A DNA stretch of 6,242 nt, taken from the NCBI GenBank assembly GCA_943325355.2, contig CALPPA020000110.1, forward strand, positions 1 to 6,242, given 5' to 3'. Both the position numbers and the translations under genes were made by a program. Positions within the stretch are counted from its first letter, which is position 1; each line of letters starts with the position of its first letter. The notes beneath the pieces are model-generated. The model was not told the DNA's origin and did no database searches. It worked only from the letters and a program-made list of their open reading frames with translations. The stretch comes from Klebsiella pneumoniae (GTDB lineage Bacteria > Bacteroidota > Bacteroidia > Flavobacteriales > Flavobacteriaceae). This document shows positions 1-5,352 of the stretch, one piece after another.

Positions 1-1345
1 ATAATAAGCGTTTGGCAATTTGTTTTTCATATACATCCAAATCAATGTTTTTGAAAAAAGTAACCAAATGTTTAATCGGCAGATCCACCAAATCAGAAAC
101 GGTTTTCGAATTAATTTTCACATATGAAGCTTCAATCCGCAAGCGTTTTCCTTTACAAGAATGGCATTTGGTTTTGCCGCGATAACGTGAAAGCATCACC
201 CGATTTTGGATTTTATAATTCTTTTCTTCCAATTCTTTAAAAAAACGATTCAAACCTTGAAAATAGCTGTTCCCTGTCCAAACCAAATCTTTTTGCGCTT
301 CCGAAAGTTCGAAAAATGGTTTGTGAATGGGAAAATCAAACTTGTAAGCATTGTTTACTAATTCGTCCCGAAACCAACCCATACTTTCGCCACGCCAAGG
401 AAAAATCGCGTTTTCATATATTGATAAAGAAGTGTTTGGAATGACCAATTCTTCATCGATTCCTATGATGTTTCCATAACCTTCACAAACTGGACAAGCG
501 CCATACGGATTGTTGAAACTGAACAAGTGAACATTGGGTTCTAAGAAAGAAATGCCGTCCAGTTCGAAATTATTACTATACGAATAGCGTTCGTTGGTAT
601 TTAATTCCTGCAAACGACAAATTCCTTTTCCTTCATAAAAAGCAGTTTGTACTGCATCCGAAAGGCGATTGTAAAATTCTTCTTCATCCTTAACTACGAT
701 TCGGTCAATAATCAGAAGAATATCTTTATTGTCCAAAGTGTGTCCATCAATCTCATCCAAACGAATGGTTTCGTTGTTGACCAATATTCTGGAAAATCCT
801 TGATTGAGAAGTGCCTTCAATTTGTCTTCTAAAGCTCGTCCGTGTTCTAAATGAATAGGAGCGAGGAGCAACAATTTGCTGTCAATTCCAAATTTTTTGA
901 CATCAGTGATAACATCTGAAACTGTATTTTTTTTGACTTCTTGTTCCGAAGTAGGTGAATAAGTTCTTCCGACTCGGGCAAACAGTAATTTTATATAATC
1001 GTAAATCTCGGTCGAAGTTCCAACAGTGGAACGGGCATTGGTTGTATTTACTTTTTGTTCGATGGCAATCGCTGGCGCAATTCCTTTGATGTATTCTACT
1101 TTTGGTTTGTCTAATCTTCCCAAAAATTGGCGGGCATAAGATGACAAACTTTCTACATAACGGCGTTGCCCTTCGGCATACAAAGTGTCGAAAGCCAAAC
1201 TTGATTTTCCGGAACCTGAAAGACCGGTTATGACCACTAATTTGTTTCTTGGAATTGCAACATCCACATTTTTTAGATTGTGAACTTGAGCTCCTTTGAT
1301 AATTATATTTTTCTTTGGGTCGAGTGAAGATAGGTCAAGGGACAT
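1..1345 (-). CDS. uvrA: UvrABC excinuclease subunit A, N-terminal part (3' end outside window)
   Basis: UvrA is the damage-sensing ATPase of nucleotide excision repair; it loads UvrB on lesions in the cytoplasm. My translation from ATG at 1345 gives 448 codons, about half of the usual 930-950 residues. Visible are the start of ATP-binding domain I with Walker A GLSGSGKS (residues 41-48), the following block [20 protein letters not shown], the family stretch [18 protein letters not shown] with C284 and C287, and a second CxxC, CHSC (C394, C397), followed by KGKRLRIEA. The ABC signature, Walker B and domain II lie beyond the edge. The first half of the domain I zinc module (CxxC about 24 residues before C284) is missing: FELDGISF stands there. 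The gene diverges from the sigma-factor gene. The start gives the normal short lead before Walker A. The family call is firm; which uvrA paralogue this is, if there are several, cannot be judged. Confidence 0.96.
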   Translation of the reverse strand, partial: MSLDLSSLDPKKNIIIKGAQVHNLKNVDVAIPRNKLVVITGLSGSGKSSLAFDTLYAEGQRRYVESLSSYARQFLGRLDKPKVEYIKGIAPAIAIEQKVNTTNARSTVGTSTEIYDYIKLLFARVGRTYSPTSEQEVKKNTVSDVITDVKKFGIDSKLLLLAPIHLEHGRALEDKLKALLNQGFSRILVNNETIRLDEIDGHTLDNKDILLIIDRIVVKDEEEFYNRLSDAVQTAFYEGKGICRLQELNTNERYSYSNNFELDGISFLEPNVHLFSFNNPYGACPVCEGYGNIIGIDEELVIPNTSLSIYENAIFPWRGESMGWFRDELVNNAYKFDFPIHKPFFELSEAQKDLVWTGNSYFQGLNRFFKELEEKNYKIQNRVMLSRYRGKTKCHSCKGKRLRIEASYVKINSKTVSDLVDLPIKHLVTFFKNIDLDVYEKQIAKRLL

Positions 1346-1363
1346 ACAGAGATTGAATTTTCA

Positions 1364-1371
1364 CAAAAGTA
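1364..1371 (-). promoter_or_regulatory. Candidate -7 element for uvrA
   Basis: On the minus strand this reads TACTTTTG, an exact match to the Bacteroidetes -7 consensus TAnnTTTG, 18 bases before the uvrA ATG. It would give a leader of only about a dozen bases. No good TTG element is found 17-23 bases upstream, so the call rests on one half-site. Confidence 0.35.
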
Positions 1372-1558
1372 ATCAATTTTGAAATGAGAAATGGCATTGA
1401 ACGAATCACAAATTTGTATACTTTAATTTGATTTTTAAATTTTGAGAAACAAGTAGGATTTTCGGAATTTTAAACTCACTAAAACGGTTAAAAGGAAGAA
1501 AAAGTTCATAGGTTTTGTTAATGTTTTTCTTGTATAAGTTAAATTTTAATGATTTTAC

Positions 1559-1590
1559 TTGTTTCTTAGAATATAATTGTGTTAAATTTG
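1559..1590 (+). promoter_or_regulatory. Candidate primary-sigma promoter of the ECF sigma gene
   Basis: TTG at 1559-1561 and TAAATTTG at 1583-1590 match the Bacteroidetes -33/-7 pattern (TTG, then TAnnTTTG) with a 21-base spacer, within the usual 17-23. Transcription would start near 1597 and leave a leader of about 90 bases before the ATG at 1687. AAAAGG at 1674-1679, seven bases before the ATG, is the only Shine-Dalgarno-like stretch. The match implies expression by the primary sigma factor; autoregulation is not shown. Confidence 0.5.
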
Positions 1591-1686
1591 ACAAAGTTTT
1601 AACCTTAAAAAACAATTAGCCTATACAATAGAACTACTTTTTAGATAAATCGCTCCCAATTTTATTAAAAACTAAAAGGTATTACT

Positions 1687-2271
1687 ATGGCTAATGTACA
1701 ACTCCCAGATTCTTTATTGGTTCACAATTACGTTGAAGGTGATGAAAACGCTTTGACAGTATTAATTAATAGACATCAATCAAAAATATTTGGTTTTATA
1801 TATTCGAAAATCCTAGATAGAGACATTTCGAATGATATTTTTCAAGACACTTTTATTAAAGTTATTAAAACTTTAAAATCGAATTCCTACAATGAAGAAG
1901 GTAAATTTCTGCCTTGGGTGATGCGAATTGCTCATAATCTGATTATTGACCACTTTCGAAGAAACAAAAAAATGCCAATGTTTAGAGAAACTGAGGAATT
2001 CTCCATTTTCTCAATTATGTCAGACGATTCTCCATCAATAGAAAATAAAATCATTCGTGAACAAGTTGAAGTTGACTTACGAAAACTAATTGACGAACTA
2101 CCTGCAGATCAAAAAGAAGTTTTGATTATGAGAATGTATCAGGATATGAGTTTCAAGGAAATTTCTGAGGTTACTGGAGTTAGTATTAACACTGCTTTGG
2201 GTAGAATGCGTTATGCATTGATGAATATGAGAAAAGTTATTGATAAACATCAAATTATTTTAACGAATTGA
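1687..2271 (+). CDS. ECF-type RNA polymerase sigma factor (RpoE-like, sigma-70 family)
   Basis: A 194-residue protein of typical ECF (group 4) size with only the two core domains. Sigma region 2 spans about residues 10-94: region 2.2 is around NDIFQDTFIKVI (49-60) and the -10-binding helix is PWVMRIAHNLIIDHFRR (76-92). After an acidic linker (about 100-125), region 4 covers about 130-184, starting at LIDELPADQKEVL, with the helix-turn-helix around FKEISEVTGVSINTALGRMR (156-175). It directs core RNA polymerase to a specific promoter set that cannot be deduced here. Neither side shows a membrane anti-sigma factor such as FecR or RseA type, and there is no SusC/FecA-type receptor nearby, so it is not a classic Bacteroidetes cell-surface-signalling sigma. 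The only co-directional partner is the small gene at 2326. Family is certain; regulon and trigger are unknown. Confidence 0.95.
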   Translation: MANVQLPDSLLVHNYVEGDENALTVLINRHQSKIFGFIYSKILDRDISNDIFQDTFIKVIKTLKSNSYNEEGKFLPWVMRIAHNLIIDHFRRNKKMPMFRETEEFSIFSIMSDDSPSIENKIIREQVEVDLRKLIDELPADQKEVLIMRMYQDMSFKEISEVTGVSINTALGRMRYALMNMRKVIDKHQIILTN

Positions 2272-2325
2272 TACTAAAACAAAAATTGCTACGTTGTAAT
2301 AAAAAAACACAAATTTTATTATTCT

Positions 2326-2469
2326 ATGGCAAAAATTTACTCTCAAAAAACATTAGTTAACAATTCAATGAAACCTAAAAAAGAAATTATTTCTTTTTTA
2401 TTAAATTACTCAAAAGCGTTAAGCGTTCTGCAAGTAAATAATAAAAGTTTCGAAATTATAGCTAACTAA
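2326..2469 (+). CDS. Small uncharacterised protein downstream of the sigma factor (47 aa)
   Basis: Reading from ATG 2326 to TAA 2469 gives 47 residues beginning MAKIYSQKTLVNNSMKPKKE, then a short amphipathic-looking stretch IISFLLNYSKALSVL (21-35) and the end VNNKSFEIIAN. There is no Cys, signal peptide or membrane segment, and the N-terminal half is basic. It lies 54 bases behind the sigma gene on the same strand, and the strong terminator begins three bases after its stop. That placement, plus the less homopolymeric codons than the surrounding spacer, argues that it is a real last gene of a two-gene operon. A second ATG at codon 15 (MKPKKE) could be an alternative start giving 33 residues. 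I recognise no family. A role in modulating the sigma factor is only a guess from position. Confidence 0.7.
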   Translation: MAKIYSQKTLVNNSMKPKKEIISFLLNYSKALSVLQVNNKSFEIIAN

Positions 2470-2471
2470 TC

Positions 2472-2498
2472 AAACGTCCCGAATTTATCGGGACGTTT
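2472..2498 (+). terminator. Rho-independent terminator of the sigma / small-protein operon
   Basis: An 11-bp perfect stem (arms 2472-2482 and 2488-2498, core ACGTCCCG / CGGGACGT) with a 5-base loop ATTTA runs into a U tract (T2496-T2502). It begins three bases after the stop of the small gene. The convergent nth gene stops at 2485-2487, in the loop, so the right arm is also the last codons of nth. In the nth direction the hairpin is followed only by a weak, interrupted T run (TTTGATTAG), so termination that way is probably poorer. Confidence 0.9.
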
Positions 2499-3144
2499 TT
2501 TTATAATATGTATCCAAAACCGATTTTTTGCCTACCGTTTTGGTGATAACATCTTGCTTTAAATCCCAGCCTCTGGCAGGTGAATATTCCCTTCCGTACC
2601 AAATCATTTGCAGGTGTAAATCGTTCCAAGTTTCTTTCGGAAAAATTCTCTTGGCATCTTTTTCGGTCTGAACTACATTTTTTCCGTTCGATAAATTCCA
2701 TCGGTACATCAATCGATGAATGTGCGTATCGACAGGAAATGCTGGAACACCAAAAGCTTGCGACATTACCACACTCGCTGTTTTATGTCCCACAGCGGGC
2801 AATTCTTCTAGATAATCAAAACTCTGAGGTACTTCTCCACCGTGTTTGTCAATCAAGATATGCGATAAACCGTGAATTCCTTTCGATTTCATTGGCGACA
2901 AGCCACAGGGACGAATGATTTCCTTGATTTCTTCAATCGACATTTTTATCATATCATACGGATTATCGGCTTTGGCAAAAAGTAAAGGCGTAATTTGGTT
3001 GACCCGAACATCTGTGCATTGTGCTGAGAGCAAAACAGCAATCAACAGCGTATATGGGTCTTTGTGGTTTAATGGGATTGGAATCTCGGGATACAATTCT
3101 TTTAACGTATTTATAACAAACGTTACGCGTTCTTGTTTGGTCAT
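2485..3144 (-). CDS. nth: Endonuclease III (DNA glycosylase/AP lyase) without Fe-S cysteines
   Basis: Endonuclease III removes oxidised pyrimidines and cuts the abasic site in base excision repair. The 219-residue product is close to the usual length (E. coli Nth has 211). The helix-hairpin-helix is ELPAVGHKT (114-122) with catalytic Lys121, and the catalytic Asp139 sits in FPVDTHIHR. SAQCTDVRVN (40-49) is the conserved N-terminal block. The C-terminal [4Fe-4S] loop, normally Cys-x6-Cys-x2-Cys-x5-Cys, is replaced by GREYSPARGWDLKQDVITKT (184-203) with no Cys; the only cysteines are C43 and C80. Reading continues normally past the loop, so this is substitution, not a frameshift. In-frame TGA and TAA lie just upstream of the ATG, which fixes the start. 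It diverges from bcp. The glycosylase call is firm; the exact substrate range without the cluster is open. Confidence 0.95.
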   Translation of the reverse strand: MTKQERVTFVINTLKELYPEIPIPLNHKDPYTLLIAVLLSAQCTDVRVNQITPLLFAKADNPYDMIKMSIEEIKEIIRPCGLSPMKSKGIHGLSHILIDKHGGEVPQSFDYLEELPAVGHKTASVVMSQAFGVPAFPVDTHIHRLMYRWNLSNGKNVVQTEKDAKRIFPKETWNDLHLQMIWYGREYSPARGWDLKQDVITKTVGKKSVLDTYYKKTSR

Positions 3145-3151
3145 TTTTCAT

Positions 3152-3159
3152 TAAATTTG
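3152..3159 (+). promoter_or_regulatory. Candidate -7 element for bcp
   Basis: TAAATTTG matches TAnnTTTG exactly. The nearest upstream TTG (3133-3135, inside the nth 5' end) gives a 16-base spacer, just short of the usual range. The transcript would start near 3165 and its leader would include the CAATNN and AACTTTTAACCT repeats. Confidence 0.3.
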
Positions 3160-3174
3160 AATCGTAAAGTAAGT

Positions 3175-3204
3175 CAATTTCAATAGCAATAGCAATAACA
3201 ATTT
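3175..3204. repeat. Five tandem CAATNN hexamers
   Basis: Five consecutive 6-base units read CAATTT, CAATAG, CAATAG, CAATAA, CAATTT in the divergent spacer between nth and bcp. Such a simple tandem repeat could change copy number by slippage and alter the bcp leader or the nth promoter region; no such effect is shown. Confidence 0.7.
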
Positions 3205-3206
3205 TA

Positions 3207-3232
3207 AACTTTTAACCTCTAACTTTTAACCT
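3207..3232. repeat. Two direct copies of AACTTTTAACCT
   Basis: Perfect 12-base copies at 3207-3218 and 3221-3232, separated by CT, so the period is 14 bases. They end 10 bases before the bcp ATG. They could be paired protein-binding half-sites or simple low-complexity duplication. Confidence 0.65.
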
Positions 3233-3242
3233 TCAATATCAA

Positions 3243-3695
3243 ATGACAACATTAAAAAAAGGAGATAAATCTCCCAGTTTTTCAGGAATTGACCAAGACG
3301 GAAATACGCATAACTTAGCCGATTATAAAGGAAAGAAATTAGTAGTTTTCTTTTATCCGAAAGCTAGCACACCAGGTTGCACCGCCGAAGCTTGCGATTT
3401 AAGAGACAATTTTGAGCGTTTTCAGGCCAATAATTTTGCTCTATTGGGAGTTAGTGCCGATGCAGCCAAAGCCCAAGCCAAATTCAAGGAGAAATACGAT
3501 TTTCCTTTCCCATTATTGGCAGACGAGGACAAATCGGTTATTGAAGCTTTTGGGGTTTGGGGACCCAAAAAGTTTATGGGGAAAGAATATGATGGCATTC
3601 ACAGAACCACATTTGTCATTGACGAAAATGGAATTATTGACGAAGTAATATCTGAAGTAAAAACCAAAACTCACGCATCACAGATTTTAAAATAA
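3243..3695 (+). CDS. bcp: Thioredoxin-dependent thiol peroxidase, Bcp/PrxQ type
   Basis: A peroxiredoxin that reduces hydrogen peroxide and organic hydroperoxides in the cytoplasm and is recycled by thioredoxin. Its 150 residues are the normal length for Bcp (about 150-156). The thioredoxin-fold core carries FFYPKASTPGCTAEACDLRD (36-55): Pro39, Thr43 and peroxidatic Cys46 form the PxxxTxxC active site, and Cys51, five residues on, is the resolving Cys of the PrxQ alpha-2 type. The conserved active-site Arg is R121 in GIHRTTFVIDENG. No signal peptide is present. The ATG at 3243 gives the usual MxxLKxGDKxP beginning. There is no Shine-Dalgarno sequence, as is common in this group. It is divergent from nth and followed by a strong terminator, so it is probably transcribed alone. 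Confidence 0.97.
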   Translation: MTTLKKGDKSPSFSGIDQDGNTHNLADYKGKKLVVFFYPKASTPGCTAEACDLRDNFERFQANNFALLGVSADAAKAQAKFKEKYDFPFPLLADEDKSVIEAFGVWGPKKFMGKEYDGIHRTTFVIDENGIIDEVISEVKTKTHASQILK

Positions 3696-3710
3696 AGGTT
3701 TGTTTTATTG

Positions 3711-3748
3711 AAAAAGCCAAGAGAACACTATCGCTTTCTTGGCTTTTT
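3711..3748. terminator. Bidirectional terminator between bcp and the 486-codon gene
   Basis: Arms AAAAAGCCAAGA (3711-3722) and TCTTGGCTTTTT (3737-3748) form a 12-bp stem with a 14-base loop. The right arm runs into Ts for bcp transcription; on the other strand the left arm ends in TTTTT for the convergent gene that stops at 3789. It lies 15 bases after the bcp stop and about 40 after the opposite one, so it can serve both. Confidence 0.9.
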
Positions 3749-3788
3749 TTATTTTTTATATTGGTAATAGCCACATAAAACTTGAAAA

Positions 3789-5249
3789 CTAGTTACTTTT
3801 TTCCATTAAAATATTTGGTTTATATCCAAAAAGCTCGTGCTCTTTAATAATTTGAGCAACACCAGTTGGCAACATAGTTTCCCATCCTGGTTTATTTTCA
3901 TTGATCATTTTTAAAACTTCGCGAGAGAAAACTTCTAAGTTTTTTGGGTTGAAGTTAGTAATATCAACCACTTTTCCGTTGTATTTAAAAAACTTGTATA
4001 ATTCCTTCATCCTAGGATGCACTTTTAATGTTTCAGAATTCATAATAATACCATTTTCGTCAATCATTGGATACAAGTACACTTTCATATCTCTATAAAA
4101 TAATTTTCCGAAAGCTTCCAGAATTCCACCACTTAAATGGCGATAGTATTTTTCATCAAAAATATCGACCAAGTTATTTACACCCATTGCCAATCCCATT
4201 CTGGCTTTGGTATATTTTGCAAAGTATTCGACAACCTTATAATATTCTTGAAAATTAGAAATCATTACGGTTTGGCCTAGAGAACAAAGTAATTCGGCTC
4301 GATCCATAAAATCCTTTTCATCAATTTCTCCATCAGAACGTAAATTTGATAAAGTGATTTCAAAGATTACCAAAGTATTCTCTGCATCAACTTTATTTTC
4401 ATCCAAAAACATTTTTAAAGATTCCTTGTACATATCCATATTAACCTTTGTTACGGGACGAAAGCTTCCTCTTAGAGTAAGGATATTCTTTTTGTATAAT
4501 ATGGCAGCCGGAAGTATATTTTTTCCTTCGGGATCAAATATTACGGCATCAGTCATTCCGTTTTTTACTAGTTGTAAACTCATCAAACGGTTGTCTACAT
4601 CCTTGAAACGTGGTCCAGAAAAATTTATGGTGTCTATCTCTAGCTGATCTTTATCTAAATGGTCGTATAAATAGCGCAAGAATTTTTTTGGGTCATTGTA
4701 TTTATAATACGCTCCGTAAATTAAATTTACACCAAGAATTCCCAATGTTTCTTGCTGTAATCGTACATCTGTTTCTTTAAAACGAATGTGTAGAATTATT
4801 TCGTTATATCCTTCGTCTGGCTCAATTTGAAAATGAATCCCAACCCAGCCGTGTCCTTTAAATTGTTTTGCAAAATCAATGGTAGCCACTGTATTTGCAT
4901 AACAAAAAAACATTTTATTGGGATGTTTTTTTCTGCTTAATCGTTTTTCAATCAATTCTCCCTCGTGAAGAAGCATTTTTTTAAGACGACTTTCTGTAAC
5001 ATAACGACCATCTGCTTCAATACCATAAATAGAATCGCTAAATTCTTTATCGTAGGCAGATGTTGCTTTTGCGATAGTTCCAGAAGAACCTCCAGCTCTA
5101 AAAAAATGTCTCACGGTTTCTTGACCGGCACCAATTTCAGCAAAAGTTCCGTAGATGTTTTCGTTCAAATTGATTCGAAGCGCTTTGTCTTTTATGGAAG
5201 GAATTTGTTCGATGACTTTGTCACCTTTCAGTTTTATTTCTGTGTCCAT
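3789..5249 (-). CDS. Conserved-looking cytosolic protein of unknown function (486 aa)
   Basis: I do not recognise a characterised family. The product has 486 residues, ends in TAG, and has no signal peptide, lipobox or transmembrane helix, so it should be cytosolic. It looks constrained: Gly-rich NIYGTFAEIGAGQETVRHFF (31-50) followed by RAGGSSGTIAKATSAYD (51-67), ANTVATIDFAKQFKGHGWVG (118-137), DNRLMSLQLVKNGMTDAVIF (219-238), ILTLRGSFRPVTKVNMDMY (256-274), and EYFAKYTKARMGLAMGVNNL (341-360) with SGGILEAFGKLF (373-384). From memory, relatives in Bacteroidetes are labelled 'TonB-dependent receptor' or nicotinate-nucleotide adenylyltransferase. Neither fits: there is no beta-barrel or plug and no HxGH nucleotidyltransferase motif. 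GGSSGTIAK is not a true Walker A. It is divergent from the PhnP-like gene and convergent with bcp. The CDS is certain; the function is not. Confidence 0.93.
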   Translation of the reverse strand: MDTEIKLKGDKVIEQIPSIKDKALRINLNENIYGTFAEIGAGQETVRHFFRAGGSSGTIAKATSAYDKEFSDSIYGIEADGRYVTESRLKKMLLHEGELIEKRLSRKKHPNKMFFCYANTVATIDFAKQFKGHGWVGIHFQIEPDEGYNEIILHIRFKETDVRLQQETLGILGVNLIYGAYYKYNDPKKFLRYLYDHLDKDQLEIDTINFSGPRFKDVDNRLMSLQLVKNGMTDAVIFDPEGKNILPAAILYKKNILTLRGSFRPVTKVNMDMYKESLKMFLDENKVDAENTLVIFEITLSNLRSDGEIDEKDFMDRAELLCSLGQTVMISNFQEYYKVVEYFAKYTKARMGLAMGVNNLVDIFDEKYYRHLSGGILEAFGKLFYRDMKVYLYPMIDENGIIMNSETLKVHPRMKELYKFFKYNGKVVDITNFNPKNLEVFSREVLKMINENKPGWETMLPTGVAQIIKEHELFGYKPNILMEKSN

Positions 5250-5275
5250 TTCTATTAAATTGGGCTTATTTGTTG

Positions 5276-5305
5276 CAAAGTTACTAAAATAGGTTTCTAA
5301 TGAAA
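5276..5305 (-). promoter_or_regulatory. Candidate promoter of the 486-codon gene
   Basis: On the minus strand TAACTTTG (5276-5283) fits TAnnTTTG exactly. An imperfect -33 element TTTC (5302-5305) lies 18 bases further upstream. The leader would be about 20 bases. The -33 part is weak. Confidence 0.4.
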
Positions 5306-5325
5306 GAGAATTAATGCTATTTTTG
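5294..5325 (+). promoter_or_regulatory. Candidate promoter of the PhnP-like hydrolase gene
   Basis: TATTTTTG (5318-5325) fits TAnnTTTG exactly, with an imperfect -33 element TTTC (5294-5297) and a 20-base spacer. Transcription would start near 5331, about 22 bases before the ATG. It overlaps the upstream part of the opposite-strand promoter candidate (5276-5305). Confidence 0.45.
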
Positions 5326-5352
5326 TAAAATAATAAACAAATATCGTGCTAG

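Larger units (their letters stand above)
1346..1686. other. Divergent intergenic region, uvrA / ECF sigma gene
   Basis: These 341 bases are very AT-rich and hold no convincing gene. They contain the candidate uvrA -7 element (1364-1371), a 10-bp perfect palindrome ACAAATTTGT (1408-1417), and the candidate sigma-gene promoter (1559-1590) followed by a leader of about 90 bases. A 69-codon open frame on the minus strand (1406-1615) looks like chance: its composition is that of AT-rich noncoding DNA, rich in Lys, Asn, Leu and Phe, with no recognisable motif. Confidence 0.6.

Noticed and set aside
647..832. Plus-strand open frame of 61 codons
   Set aside because: It lies wholly inside uvrA on the opposite strand, where the uvrA translation is clear.
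1408..1417. Perfect palindrome ACAAATTTGT as an operator for uvrA
   Set aside because: A 10-bp AT-rich palindrome is expected by chance in such sequence, and it matches no repressor site that I can name for this group.
1406..1615. 69-codon open frame on the minus strand between uvrA and the sigma gene
   Set aside because: Composition is that of AT-rich spacer (Lys, Asn, Leu, Phe), there is no motif, and it lies antisense to the sigma-gene promoter and leader. It is most likely chance.
2297..2321. AT-only inverted repeat TAATAAAA / TTTTATTA between the sigma gene and the small gene
   Set aside because: It has no G-C pairs and a 9-base loop, so it is too weak to call as a terminator or attenuator.
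2326..2469. Calling the small gene an anti-sigma factor
   Set aside because: Only its position suggests it; the protein has no zinc-binding HxxxCxxC motif, no membrane segment and no recognised anti-sigma domain.
2580..3154. Plus- and minus-strand open frames overlapping nth
   Set aside because: They are shadows of nth; only the nth frame gives a recognisable protein with catalytic residues.
3789..5249. Assignment as a TonB-dependent receptor or nicotinate-nucleotide adenylyltransferase
   Set aside because: There is no signal peptide, plug or beta-barrel pattern and no nucleotidyltransferase HxGH motif, so I left the function unassigned.
3901..5258. Four plus-strand open frames of 63-97 codons opposite the 486-codon gene
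   Set aside because: They are antisense shadows of a long, well-structured coding frame and show no motifs of their own.
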